This document shows, in pieces, positions 7,247 to 17,879 of a stretch of DNA of 64,000 nucleotides. A program made the translations under genes and the position numbers. Origin of the DNA: an uncultured Collinsella sp. GTDB taxonomy: Bacteria > Actinomycetota > Coriobacteriia > Coriobacteriales > Coriobacteriaceae. Position 1 is the stretch's first letter, and each line of letters begins with the position of its first letter. The stretch spans positions 1 to 64,000 of the forward strand of contig CABRYP010000006.1 in the NCBI GenBank assembly GCA_902475245.1, given 5' to 3'. The notes beneath the pieces are model-generated. The model worked only from the letters and a program-made list of their open reading frames with translations, was not told where the DNA came from and did not search any database.

Positions 7247-8845
7247 CTATTCCCACTCGATCGTCGCGGGCGGCTTGGACGTGATGTCGTAGCACACGCG
7301 GTTGGCGCCGGGAACCTCGGCAACGATGCGGCCGGAGATGCGGGCAAGCACGTCGTAGGGCAGTTTGGCCCAGTCGGCTGTCATAGCGTCGCTGGACTCG
7401 ACGGCGCGCAGGATGATCGGGCGCTGGTAGGTACGCTCGTCACCCATGACGCCGACGGACTTAATGTCGGGCAGGACCGCGAAATACTGCCAGCAGCTGT
7501 GCTCGGAGTTGCGCTCGCCGGTCTGCTCAAACAAACGCTGGTTGTAGGCATCGAGCTCCTCACGCACGATGGCGTCGGCGTTCTTGAGGATCTCGAGTTT
7601 CTCCTTGTCGACCGCGCCGATGATGCGGATGGCAAGACCCGGACCCGGGAAAGGCTGGCGGAACACGATGTGACCCGGCAGGCCCAGTGCCAGACCAAGC
7701 GCGCGGACCTCGTCCTTAAAGAAGTGGTCGAGCGGCTCGATAAGGTCGAAGTGCACGCCCTCGGGGAACGGGATCAGGTTGTGATGGCTCTTGATGGTGG
7801 CCGTCTTACCGCCCGTCTTGCGAGCGCCGGACTCGATGATGTCGGGGTAGATGGTGCCCTGAGCCAGGTACTTGACCGGCTTGCCATCGGTCTCGAGCTG
7901 CTGCGCCACGGCGAAGAACTCTTTCCAGAACTGCGTACCGATGATGCGGCGCTTCTCCTCGGGCTCGGTCACGCCGGCCAGAAGCTCGGCGTAGCGGTCC
8001 TCGGCGTGGACGTGGATAAAGTCGACGTCAAACTGCTTGGTGAAGACCTCCTCCACCTGCTCGGGCTCGCCCTTGCGCAGCAGACCGTGGTTGATGAACA
8101 CGCAGGTCATCTGCTTGCCCACGGCACGAGCACCCAGCGCAGCCACGACGGAGGAGTCGACGCCGCCGGACAGGGCCAGAATCACGCGGTCGTCGCCGAC
8201 CTTCTCGCGGAACTCAGCCGTCATGGTCTCGACCAGGTTGTCCATGCTCCAATTGGGCTCCAGGCCGCAGATCTCAAACAGGAAGTTGCTCAGCAGCTGC
8301 TGACCGTACTCGGAGTGCTTGACCTCGGGGTGGAACTGCGTGGTGAAGATCTTGCGCTCGGGGCACTCCATGGCAGCAACCGGGCACACGTCGGTGCTGG
8401 CGGTAACGGTAAAACCCTCGGGCACCTCGGAAACGGCGTCGCGGTGGCTCATCCACACGGTCTGCTCCATGGGCGTGGAGTTAAAGAGCTTGGCGCCGGC
8501 CGTACGCGTAATGGTGGCGCGGCCGTACTCGCCCACCTCGGAGTGGCCGACCTTGCCGCCGAGCGTCACGGCCGTGATCTGATGGCCGTAGCAGAAGCCC
8601 AGGACGGGAAGGCCCAGGTCAAAGATGGCAGGATCGATGGACGGAGCGTCCTCGGCGTACACGGAGGCCGGGCCGCCAGAAAGGATGAGCGCAGAGGCGT
8701 TCATCTCGCGAATCTCGTCGGCCGAGATGTCGCAGGGAACAATCTCGGAATACACGTTGAGGTCGCGGACGCGACGGGCAATGAGCTGACCGTACTGCGC
8801 ACCAAAGTCGAGTACGAGGACCTTTGCGGAAGCCTTTTGATCCAT
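7247..8845 (-). CDS. guaA: GMP synthase (glutamine-hydrolysing)
   Basis: GuaA converts XMP to GMP using glutamine and ATP, the last step of guanine nucleotide synthesis. The 532-residue product has a class I amidotransferase domain (1-200; catalytic Cys85 in GFCYGHQ and the His in QFHPEVKHSE). An N-type ATP pyrophosphatase domain follows with P-loop LALSGGVDSSV. The C-terminal dimerisation domain ends in NRVCYDITSKPPATIEWE. Start ATG 8845 follows GAGGGGG; an upstream in-frame ATG at 8881 would add 12 unconserved residues. No purine riboswitch was recognised upstream. Confidence 0.98.
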   Translation of the reverse strand: MDQKASAKVLVLDFGAQYGQLIARRVRDLNVYSEIVPCDISADEIREMNASALILSGGPASVYAEDAPSIDPAIFDLGLPVLGFCYGHQITAVTLGGKVGHSEVGEYGRATITRTAGAKLFNSTPMEQTVWMSHRDAVSEVPEGFTVTASTDVCPVAAMECPERKIFTTQFHPEVKHSEYGQQLLSNFLFEICGLEPNWSMDNLVETMTAEFREKVGDDRVILALSGGVDSSVVAALGARAVGKQMTCVFINHGLLRKGEPEQVEEVFTKQFDVDFIHVHAEDRYAELLAGVTEPEEKRRIIGTQFWKEFFAVAQQLETDGKPVKYLAQGTIYPDIIESGARKTGGKTATIKSHHNLIPFPEGVHFDLIEPLDHFFKDEVRALGLALGLPGHIVFRQPFPGPGLAIRIIGAVDKEKLEILKNADAIVREELDAYNQRLFEQTGERNSEHSCWQYFAVLPDIKSVGVMGDERTYQRPIILRAVESSDAMTADWAKLPYDVLARISGRIVAEVPGANRVCYDITSKPPATIEWE

Positions 8846-9005
8846 GGTTCCCCCTCTTGTTGGCGGGGAGCCGGTGCCCACCCGCGTGAATGAACGAAAT
8901 AGCTTTCATAGTGTACACGTTATATGGGGTTTCTCGCCCCTCGCAGCCATCAGCGCACGGCAAACGCACGACCTGGCCCCTATTTGACGGCGATTGAAGT
9001 GTTAC

Positions 9006-9034
9006 CAAACGTTACAGATGATGTAATACGTTTG
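9006..9034. promoter_or_regulatory. Inverted repeat CAAACGT/ACGTTTG upstream of asparaginase gene
   Basis: CAAACGT at 9006-9012 faces ACGTTTG at 9028-9034 between the divergent guaA and asparaginase genes. It is an operator candidate only. Confidence 0.3.
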
Positions 9035-9110
9035 AACATTGGACGCCCTGTGCCACAATACTGCCGAACGACTCCGCCTCTGCGGCGGCAAATACGATAG
9101 GAATACCAGC

Positions 9111-10124
9111 ATGAAGCGCATCCTTCTCATCGCCACGGGCGGCACCATCGCATCGACCGAGGACGGCAACGGCCTCTCCCCCGCTCTGACCGGTGAGGAG
9201 CTCGCCCAGAGTGTCCCCGAGATCTCGGGCCTCTGCGAGCTCGACGTCGTGCAGCCCATGAACATCGACAGCACCAATATGCGCCCGAGCGACTGGATGC
9301 GTATCCGCGACGTCATCGTCGAAGGCTATGCCGACCACGACGGCTTCGTGATTCTGCACGGCACCGACACCATGAGCTACACCGCAGCAGCGCTTTCCTA
9401 CCTGATTCAGGACAGCCCCAAGCCCATCGTGCTCACCGGCTCGCAAAAGCCCATGGGCAATCCCTTTACCGACGCCAAGCTCAATCTGTACCAGAGCCTG
9501 CTCTATGCGCTCGACGAGCACTCGCACGACGTCTCGATCGTGTTTGGCGGCGTTGCCATTGCCGGCACGCGCGCCCGCAAGCAGCGCACCATGAGCTTTA
9601 ACGCGTTCATTAGCGTCAACTATCCGCCCATTGCCTATATCCGCAACGACCGCATCGTGCGCAACGGGCTTCACGGCACGCGTCAGGGCGAAAACCCGGT
9701 GCGTTTCTACGACAGCATCGATCCGCGCGTATTTGTACTCAAGCTTACGCCCGGCGTAAACCCGGGCATCCTCGACGCCCTTGCCGATAGCTACGATGCT
9801 GTAATCCTTGAGACCTTTGGCATTGGCGGTATCCCCGAGTTTGGTGAGTCGGGCGAGTCGTTCCAAGAGGCGATTTTCCGCTGGGTTGATTCGGGTCGTA
9901 CTGTCGTTATGACCACGCAGGTCCCCGAAGAGGGCCTCGATCTGGGCGTTTATGAGGTCGGCCGTGCCTATGCCGATCATCGGGGTATTTTGCGCGGCGA
10001 CGACATGACCACCGAGACGCTCGTGGCCAAGACCATGTGGGCACTCGGCCAGTCACGTGATGCCGCCGAGATCCAGCGCCTGTTCTACAGCCAAGTCAAC
10101 CACGACCGCATCCCGATGGTGTAA
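9111..10124 (+). CDS. ansA: L-asparaginase, type I (cytoplasmic) family
   Basis: The 337-residue enzyme hydrolyses asparagine to aspartate and ammonia. It carries both active-site threonine motifs, ATGGTIAS at residues 8-15 and HGTDTMSYTA near residue 87, and the lysine-bearing GSQKPMGNPFTDAK. There is no signal peptide, so it should be cytoplasmic. The chosen ATG has a modest AGGA site; the open frame extends 72 bases further upstream but without conservation. The gene is divergent from guaA. Confidence 0.95.
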   Translation: MKRILLIATGGTIASTEDGNGLSPALTGEELAQSVPEISGLCELDVVQPMNIDSTNMRPSDWMRIRDVIVEGYADHDGFVILHGTDTMSYTAAALSYLIQDSPKPIVLTGSQKPMGNPFTDAKLNLYQSLLYALDEHSHDVSIVFGGVAIAGTRARKQRTMSFNAFISVNYPPIAYIRNDRIVRNGLHGTRQGENPVRFYDSIDPRVFVLKLTPGVNPGILDALADSYDAVILETFGIGGIPEFGESGESFQEAIFRWVDSGRTVVMTTQVPEEGLDLGVYEVGRAYADHRGILRGDDMTTETLVAKTMWALGQSRDAAEIQRLFYSQVNHDRIPMV

Positions 10125-10146
10125 TTCAGCTGTCGGCGGGTATCCC

Positions 10147-10365
10147 CTATTCGATACCCTCGAGAAGCTCTGACACCGTCATGCCGAGTGCGGGCGCGAT
10201 CTTAAATAGAACCTTGAGCGTGAAATTTGCCGTCCCATCTTCGATTCGGTCGAGGTAGGGTCGGCTGATTCCTGTCGCCACACAAAAATCAACCTTGGAG
10301 ATACCAAGGTCCCTGCGTGTCTCTTCGACCCGCCTGCCAAGAATCTGTTTCGCACGTTCGTCCAT
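10147..10365 (-). CDS. XRE-family helix-turn-helix repressor
   Basis: This 72-residue protein is essentially one Cro/CI-type DNA-binding domain: GRRVEETRRDLGISKVDFCV, then ATGISRPYLDRIEDGTANFT. Its start lies 29 bases from the edge of a perfect 24-bp palindrome at 10395-10418, between it and the divergent gene at 10442. It is therefore likely to repress itself and that gene; this is inference from geometry. Confidence 0.88.
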   Translation of the reverse strand: MDERAKQILGRRVEETRRDLGISKVDFCVATGISRPYLDRIEDGTANFTLKVLFKIAPALGMTVSELLEGIE

Positions 10366-10394
10366 GCAGCCGAGTTTGAAATGGAGCCGAACAT

Positions 10395-10418
10395 AAACGT
10401 AAACTATAGTTTACGTTT
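10395..10418. promoter_or_regulatory. 24-bp perfect palindrome, probable operator of the XRE repressor
   Basis: The half-site is AAACGTAAACTA and the other half is its exact complement, with no spacer. It lies in the divergent promoter region between the XRE gene and the unknown gene at 10442. An XRE dimer would be expected to bind such a symmetric site. Confidence 0.75.
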
Positions 10419-10441
10419 TGCCGAATACACAGGAGTTTTCT

Positions 10442-10831
10442 ATGTCGGGTTCTTCGGTCCGCATGTACCGAGCCACGCTTCGCACAAACAGCGCGCCGCC
10501 CAAGCTCGTCGTCGTTGAAGCAGAATGCCTTTCGCCCGATGAGCGCACAGCATTTGCATTGCTATCAAGTCGCGTCGCCGCCGTTCTGGTCCCTTGCCCG
10601 GCGCAAGGTGAACTTGCCATCCAATGCCAAGCGCACAGCTGCTCGCTCAATCAGGCTACCGTAATCGCAACCAGCCAACACGGTCTGCCCCTTCTCCTGG
10701 AAGCCGGTATCGCACTTGCCCTTCGCGGCGCCGGATACGAAAACGAGGCCGCCGCCGACATGGTCTTTAAACCACGATCGAGCGGCGGCCTCGCAGCAGC
10801 CATTGAATATGTGTGCAGGCTCGTTGCCTAA
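10442..10831 (+). CDS. Unknown protein divergent from XRE repressor
   Basis: I do not recognise this 129-residue protein. The ATG follows CAGGAG at good spacing. It has alternating strands and helices suggestive of a small alpha/beta fold: PKLVVVEAECL, VAAVLVPCPAQGELAIQCQA, ATVIATSQHGLPLLLEAGIA and a C-terminal AAAIEYVCRLVA. There is no signal peptide or clear membrane helix, and three cysteines fall in the central part. Sharing a palindromic operator with an XRE protein resembles a regulator-effector or toxin-antitoxin pair, but the larger size and lack of a known toxin motif leave this open. Confidence 0.75.
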   Translation: MSGSSVRMYRATLRTNSAPPKLVVVEAECLSPDERTAFALLSSRVAAVLVPCPAQGELAIQCQAHSCSLNQATVIATSQHGLPLLLEAGIALALRGAGYENEAAADMVFKPRSSGGLAAAIEYVCRLVA

Positions 10832-10840
10832 AAGGACAAG

Positions 10841-11224
10841 CTAGAAACCAAAGCCAAAGCCCGTTCCAGTAATCGCCGAATACATAAAGTAGACGTTGAT
10901 TACGTTGAGGAACACGCCCGTGATGCAGCCGTTACGCAGGTAGCGCTCGCACGCAAGGCGTGCCATCACAGCGGAGTCCTCGTTGTTCTTTGCCTGGCGT
11001 CCCGCCGTAAAGTACGTCGCCACGCTCAGCAGCAGGTTGAGCACCGGCAGTGCCAGCAGCTCGTAGCTCTTACCCCAGCGCGTCACCTCGCCGGCTGCGT
11101 TAAACTTTGTTGCCACCTCGGGGCCAATGTTGGGGATAACACACGCTGCAACCACCAGCGGAATCACCGCAAGTACGAGCAGCGCAATACCCATGTAGCC
11201 AGCTTTTTTGCCATATTTAAACAT
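10841..11224 (-). CDS. DUF1648 membrane protein
   Basis: The 127-residue protein has a short basic N-terminus (MFKYGKKAGYM) and three predicted membrane helices. Between the first two is PNIGPEVATKFNAAGEVTRW, the DUF1648 motif (P-x-H/K-FNxxGxxxxW) found in SdpI-like immunity and related proteins. It starts 11 bases after ychF and is probably co-transcribed with it. It lacks the extra helices of full SdpI proteins, so an immunity role is only a possibility. Confidence 0.8.
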   Translation of the reverse strand: MFKYGKKAGYMGIALLVLAVIPLVVAACVIPNIGPEVATKFNAAGEVTRWGKSYELLALPVLNLLLSVATYFTAGRQAKNNEDSAVMARLACERYLRNGCITGVFLNVINVYFMYSAITGTGFGFGF

Positions 11225-11235
11225 GCGCGTCGTCC

Positions 11236-12312
<1,077 letters not shown>

Positions 12313-12355
12313 GACAGCTCCTTTTGGTACAGGTACTTCAAACTTCATAAGTATA

Positions 12356-12399
12356 GCGCCGCCGCAGCATCCGGGCGAATCCGGACACCGCGGCGGCGC
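12356..12399 (-). terminator. GC-rich hairpin after the GH4/PTS operon
   Basis: A 10-bp stem GCGCCGCCGC/GCGGCGGCGC encloses a 24-base region with a smaller CCGG/CCGG stem. It lies 41 bases downstream of the GH4 stop and has no T-run, so it is a probable but not certain terminator. Confidence 0.5.
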
Positions 12400-12439
12400 A
12401 AATGAAGCAGAGATGCGTGAGAGTTCGAGACAGCAGTCT

Positions 12440-13810
<1,371 letters not shown>

Positions 13811-13881
13811 TCAATCCGTCCCCGCACGCGGCCTTGCGCGGTTTGGAATTGTTACCTAGAAGTGGAGTTTTTTATCTCTAG

Positions 13882-13921
13882 AATCGGCCTTGCGGTGCAT
13901 ACCGGCTCTGCAAGGCCGATT
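13882..13921. terminator. 12-bp perfect stem between PTS and GH4 genes
   Basis: AATCGGCCTTGC at 13882-13893 is matched by its complement at 13910-13921 with a 16-base loop. It lies in the 156-base gap between the PTS stop and the GH4 start, so it may attenuate or stabilise the operon mRNA rather than end it. Confidence 0.45.
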
Positions 13922-13939
13922 GTTTCGATGGACGATGGT

Positions 13940-15544
13940 TTACAGAAGACTCTCGAACTTCAGAAGACTCTCGAACTTCTCGCGAACCTGCGGGACGGTA
14001 AGGCCGATGATGACCTGGATTGACTGACCTTGGACCACCAAGCCATGCGTACCGATCGCCTTGAAGGAAGCCTCGGGTGCAACGACGCCCTTGTCCTTGA
14101 CGTTAACGCGCAGACGGGTAGCGCAGTTCGTTACATCGATGATGTTATCCGCGCCACCGAGCAGATCGAGGATGTTCTCGGCAAGCACCAAGCGCTCATC
14201 ATCTTTACTCTGGGCGACCGATTTGCCAGCACCGCCCTGCTTTTGCTTGTAGTCGGCCTTGGACTTGAGCTCGACCTCAACATCGTCATCCTCGCGACCG
14301 GGGGTCTTAAAGTCGAACTTGACGATCAGGAAACGGAAGACCACGACCCAAAGAGCGGTAAAGCACAGACCAACAAGGATGGAGATGGCGTACTGCAGAC
14401 CGTGTGCGGCCCAAAGGGGCAGCCAGTCCCACGAGAGCATCGAGATGATGCCGCCGTCGAAGATGCCCACGACGCCAAGGAGGTTTTGAGCCATGCAGCC
14501 GAGCGCTCCGAGCACGCAGTGGACGACGAACAGGCCGGGCGCAATGAACAGGAAGGTAAAGTCAAGCGGCTCGGTGATACCGCAAAGCATAGCGGTAAGG
14601 GTGACCGGGATCAGCAGAGCCTTGACGCGCTGCTTGCGCTCGGGTTTGGCGGTCATATAAAACGCAATGGCGACGCCAAGCGAGCCGAAGACCTTAGTCC
14701 AACCAGGGCAGGTATAGGCAGCCCAGGGTGCGGCATCCTTAAGAGCAATGCTCGGATCGGCAGCCAGTTGGGGCAGGATATTGGCCCAAGCAGCAAAGAT
14801 GCCGCCGTTGACCGCCGCGTTGTCGTAATAGAACGGCGTATAGATAAAGTGGTGCAGGCCTGTAGGAATCAGCACGCGCTCGAAGAAAGCAAAGACACCC
14901 ACGCCAAACGTACCGGCGGAAAGGATGAATCCCTGGAAGGCGGAGATAGCAGCCTGAACATGCGGCCACACCAGGCAGGCGATAAGAGCGACCGGAACCA
15001 TAACGAAGAAACCGATCATATAGATGAACACGGAGCCCGAGAACACGCCCAACCACTCGGGGAGCTCGGTATCGAAGAACTTGTTATGCAGCATCGTGGC
15101 GATACCAGAGATAATGAGCGCGCCCATGATGCCCATATCAAGCGTTTTGATGCTTGCGATAGTGGCAAGACCAGTACCACTGCCTGCCTCGACAGAGTAG
15201 TCGACGCCAAAGACAGGGCCCCACTGCCCCAAGATTGTGCTTACAAAGTAGTTGAAGGTAAGATAGATGGCCAAAGCCTCCATGCAGCAGCGAGCGTTCT
15301 GCTTGTTCGCGAGCGAGATTGGCAACGCTACGCAAAACAGCAACGGCATCTGGTTAAAGAGCGTCCAACCACCCTGGAGCAGCACATTCCAGCAATCAAA
15401 CCAAAGATGGCCCGCAGTGGCCATCTCGCCAAAGATCGCCTCGGTGGTAAACAACGTACCCAGGCCAACGACAATTCCGGAAAATGCGAAAAGAATTGCA
15501 GGCGTGTACATTGCACCGCCGAAACGTTGTATCTTTTGCATCAT
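13940..15544 (-). CDS. PTS alpha-glucoside transporter, subunit IICB
   Basis: The 534-residue protein imports and phosphorylates an alpha-glucoside. The EIIC membrane domain (about 1-415) has around ten hydrophobic segments, GTLFTTEAIFGEMA near the N-terminus and LLCGITEPLDFTFLF-like GITEPLDFTFLF, the conserved GITEP sugar-binding motif. The C-terminal EIIB domain has the phosphorylation-site cysteine in DVTNCATRLRVNVKDKG. There is no fused IIA; the free IIA at 43732 is a candidate partner. I take the first of two adjacent ATGs (15544); ATG 15568 is an alternative. The last six residues are duplicated. Confidence 0.93.
   Translation of the reverse strand: MMQKIQRFGGAMYTPAILFAFSGIVVGLGTLFTTEAIFGEMATAGHLWFDCWNVLLQGGWTLFNQMPLLFCVALPISLANKQNARCCMEALAIYLTFNYFVSTILGQWGPVFGVDYSVEAGSGTGLATIASIKTLDMGIMGALIISGIATMLHNKFFDTELPEWLGVFSGSVFIYMIGFFVMVPVALIACLVWPHVQAAISAFQGFILSAGTFGVGVFAFFERVLIPTGLHHFIYTPFYYDNAAVNGGIFAAWANILPQLAADPSIALKDAAPWAAYTCPGWTKVFGSLGVAIAFYMTAKPERKQRVKALLIPVTLTAMLCGITEPLDFTFLFIAPGLFVVHCVLGALGCMAQNLLGVVGIFDGGIISMLSWDWLPLWAAHGLQYAISILVGLCFTALWVVVFRFLIVKFDFKTPGREDDDVEVELKSKADYKQKQGGAGKSVAQSKDDERLVLAENILDLLGGADNIIDVTNCATRLRVNVKDKGVVAPEASFKAIGTHGLVVQGQSIQVIIGLTVPQVREKFESLLKFESLL
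13943..13978. repeat. Tandem 18-bp duplication at the PTS gene 3' end
   Basis: CAGAAGACTCTCGAACTT occurs twice in a row. On the coding strand it repeats the last six codons, KFESLL, giving the ending KFESLLKFESLL. It is a recent in-frame slippage event. Confidence 0.9.
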
Positions 15545-15689
15545 GACGGGGAATCCCCCTCTCTTCATTCGGAGCGACTGCGGTTTTGGCTTCACTCGAG
15601 ACCGCAGACGCGCCGTTTGCGTGTACCTCGTGCAATTGGACGGGTGGGCCCGTGTCCCCGGCTTCTTGCGCTTCTATTTTTATCATATC

Positions 15690-15705
15690 ACTTATCTAGA
15701 CAAGT
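15690..15705. promoter_or_regulatory. Operator candidate 1 for the GntR regulator
   Basis: ACTTATCTAGACAAGT is a 16-bp palindrome with one mismatched pair, just upstream of a TATGAT -10-like box on the PTS-gene strand. It shares the core TTRTCTAGAYA with the second site at 15821. GntR/HutC regulators of PTS sugars often bind such sites. Confidence 0.6.
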
Positions 15706-15820
15706 TAGCATAAATACTACGGTCGGTAAACGGTTGATTATTGGCCGTAATCGGTATATGTCCAGTATTTCGCCTGTTAAATCTGATATAGCTGATGGCT
15801 GCATTTCATTTTTCTTTTCT

Positions 15821-15836
15821 ACTTGTCTAGATATGC
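15821..15836. promoter_or_regulatory. Operator candidate 2 for the GntR regulator
   Basis: ACTTGTCTAGATATGC keeps the core TTGTCTAGATA, with three mismatches in the outer half. It touches the -35 box of the dehydrogenase promoter, a position suited to repression or activation. Confidence 0.55.
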
Positions 15837-15865
15837 TTGTATAAGGATGTTTACATACCTATACT
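15837..15865 (+). promoter_or_regulatory. Sigma-A type promoter for the zinc dehydrogenase
   Basis: The -35 TTGTAT (15837-15842) and -10 TATACT (15860-15865) are separated by 17 bases, 36 bases ahead of the start codon. Confidence 0.75.
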
Positions 15866-15901
15866 TCATTACAACATTCACCGCCACGTTAAGGAGTCAC
15901 C

Positions 15902-16927
15902 ATGAAAAGCGCGGTCTTCTATGGAAAGCACGACCTCAGAGTCGAGGAATCGGCAAAGCCGGCCGTGGGCAGGCGCGACGTTCTGATCAACGTCAAAGCT
16001 TGCGGCGTCTGCGGTACCGACGTTCATATCTATGAAGGCGACAAGGGCGCAGCGGACGTTACCCCGCCCACGATCCTTGGTCATGAGTTTGCGGGCGTTG
16101 TCGAGGCCGTGGGCAGCGATGTCGCTGGCTTTAAACCGGGCGATCGCGTGTGCATCGACCCAAACCATCCCTGCGGCTGCTGCGAACCCTGCCGCGACGG
16201 AATCAACCACTACTGCGAGCATATGACCGGCTACGGCACCACCGTTAACGGCGGCTTTGCGGAGTACTGCTCCGTCGATATGCAGCAAGTCTACAAGTTG
16301 GGCGATCACACCAGCTTTGAGCAGGGCGCTATGACCGAGCCCGTCGCCTGCTGCCTGCACGGCATCGATATGTGCAACATCAAGCCCGGCAGCACAGTTG
16401 TCGTTATCGGCGGTGGCATGATCGGTCTGCTCATGATGCAGCTTGCTAAAAACGCCGGCGCCACCAAGGTTGTCTTGCTCGAGCCCGTCGAGGGCAAGCG
16501 CGAGGTTGCGCTCAAACTCGGCGCCGATCTGGCAATTGATTCCATCCACGAGGACGTCCCGGCCCGCCTGAAGCAGGAGGGCGTTGGCAACGTCGATGTC
16601 GTTATCGAGTGTGTTGGCAAGCCCGTCACCATCGAGCAGGCCATCCAGATCGCCGGCCACAAGGCTACGGTCATGATGTTCGGCCTCACCAAGCCCGATG
16701 AGACAATCACCGTCAAGCCCTTCGAGGTCTTCCAGAAGGAGCTTGTGCTTACCTCGTCCTACATCAACCCTTATACGCAGCGTCGCGCGCTCGAGCTCAT
16801 CGACTCTGGCAGGCTCGACGTATCCTCGATGGTCGCCAAGGTGGCTTCCCTCGACGAACTCGGCGCCATCCTGTCAGACCCAGCTCTGCGTGCCATGGGT
16901 AAATATATAATCGACCCCAGCAAGTAA
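15902..16927 (+). CDS. Zinc-dependent medium-chain alcohol/polyol dehydrogenase
   Basis: The 341-residue enzyme belongs to the sorbitol/threonine dehydrogenase branch of the MDR superfamily. It has the catalytic zinc ligand site ACGVCGTDVHIYEGD and LGHEFAG, the structural zinc cluster HPCGCCEPCRDGINHYC, and the nucleotide loop VIGGGMIGLLMMQLA. GAGTC-AC follows AAGGAG upstream of the ATG. It is divergent from the alpha-glucoside PTS gene and followed by the GntR gene, so it may act in the same sugar pathway. Its substrate could be a polyol or sugar alcohol and is not determined. Confidence 0.9.
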   Translation: MKSAVFYGKHDLRVEESAKPAVGRRDVLINVKACGVCGTDVHIYEGDKGAADVTPPTILGHEFAGVVEAVGSDVAGFKPGDRVCIDPNHPCGCCEPCRDGINHYCEHMTGYGTTVNGGFAEYCSVDMQQVYKLGDHTSFEQGAMTEPVACCLHGIDMCNIKPGSTVVVIGGGMIGLLMMQLAKNAGATKVVLLEPVEGKREVALKLGADLAIDSIHEDVPARLKQEGVGNVDVVIECVGKPVTIEQAIQIAGHKATVMMFGLTKPDETITVKPFEVFQKELVLTSSYINPYTQRRALELIDSGRLDVSSMVAKVASLDELGAILSDPALRAMGKYIIDPSK

Positions 16928-16992
16928 ATCGATTGACACCTGCGCGGACGGCCCTCATCCGTCGTTCACGCACCCAGCTCTAGGAGACCGTC

Positions 16993-17748
16993 ATGGCGCG
17001 AGCCATCTTCCAAACTATTTATGACAACGTGAAGCAGTCGATTGACGACGGCACATACGCCTATCAGAGTTATCTGCCTTCGGAGACTGAGCTCACGCAG
17101 CTGTTTGACTGTTCGCGCATGACGGTCCGTCGCGCCATCTCGATGCTTGCGGCAGATGGCTACGTGCTCCCCCAGCAAGGCAAAGGCATGCGCGTCATTC
17201 GCAACATCAGTGACGAGAAGAGTCGTGGTGGCGGCGGACTCGAGACCTTTAAGGAAATCGCGGTCAACCGAGGCTTTGAGCTCAAGACTGTCACCACCGT
17301 CTTTGAGCTCCTCATCTGCAGCAAGGCGCTCTCCAAGATTACCGGGTTTCCCGAAGGCTGTGAGCTCACACGCGCCAAACGCATCCGTTATGCAGACGGA
17401 CAAGCCGTGTGCTCCGACGACTCCTATTACCTAAGCTCACAAGTACCGGGGCTGACACCCGAGATTGTCAACGACTCGATCTATCGTTACCTCGAAGAAG
17501 ATCTTGGCATTAAGATTGCCACGGGCAAACGCGATGTAACGATCGAGCATCCCACGCCCGAGGATACGCGCGTGCTCGATCTCGACGACTTTAACGCACT
17601 CGCCGTTATACGCGGACAGACCTACAACGCCGACGGTATCCTTATGGAATACACCGAGACCAAACAGGTTCCCGGGTTCTTTTTGCTCCATGAAACCGTG
17701 ACGCGCAACGGTACCGGTCGAACCGGCCACCAAAGCAGCATGAACTAA
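16993..17748 (+). CDS. GntR-family regulator with UTRA sensor domain
   Basis: The 251-residue protein has an N-terminal winged helix (YLPSETELTQLFDCSRMTVR, then RAISMLAADGYVLPQQGKGM). A UTRA ligand-binding domain ends in RGQTYNADGILMEYTETKQV. Proteins with this layout (TreR, NagR and similar) bind sugar phosphates and repress PTS genes. It follows the zinc dehydrogenase by 65 bases, and the two TTRTCTAGAYA sites upstream of both divergent genes are its probable targets. Confidence 0.9.
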   Translation: MARAIFQTIYDNVKQSIDDGTYAYQSYLPSETELTQLFDCSRMTVRRAISMLAADGYVLPQQGKGMRVIRNISDEKSRGGGGLETFKEIAVNRGFELKTVTTVFELLICSKALSKITGFPEGCELTRAKRIRYADGQAVCSDDSYYLSSQVPGLTPEIVNDSIYRYLEEDLGIKIATGKRDVTIEHPTPEDTRVLDLDDFNALAVIRGQTYNADGILMEYTETKQVPGFFLLHETVTRNGTGRTGHQSSMN

Positions 17749-17757
17749 CCATTTATT

Positions 17758-17829
17758 AGTTGCGGTGGAATAGTTCCTAGAATGGCCAGCTTAAGGGCAA
17801 AACAGGAACTATTCCACCGCAACTTTTTT
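17758..17829. terminator. Long perfect hairpin with T-run between convergent genes
   Basis: Two 21-base arms at 17758-17778 and 17804-17824 are exact complements around a 25-base loop, followed by six T on the + strand. It ends the GntR transcript and lies between convergent genes. The arms are unusually long for an ordinary terminator. Confidence 0.8.
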
Positions 17830-17860
17830 GGCCGGCGGGGCAGCACCTGTCCCACCGGCC
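17830..17860 (-). terminator. Secondary GC hairpin after the 4Fe-4S gene
   Basis: GGCCGG at 17830-17835 pairs with CCGGCC at 17855-17860, with further partial pairing inside (GGG/CCC). It sits 19 bases after the minus-strand gene and lacks a T-run on that strand. Confidence 0.4.
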
Positions 17861-17879
17861 ATCATTTACGCTCTTTTAG

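Noticed and set aside
8846..9110. Possible purine riboswitch ahead of guaA
   Set aside because: No conserved purine-aptamer core or matching terminator could be found on the minus strand.
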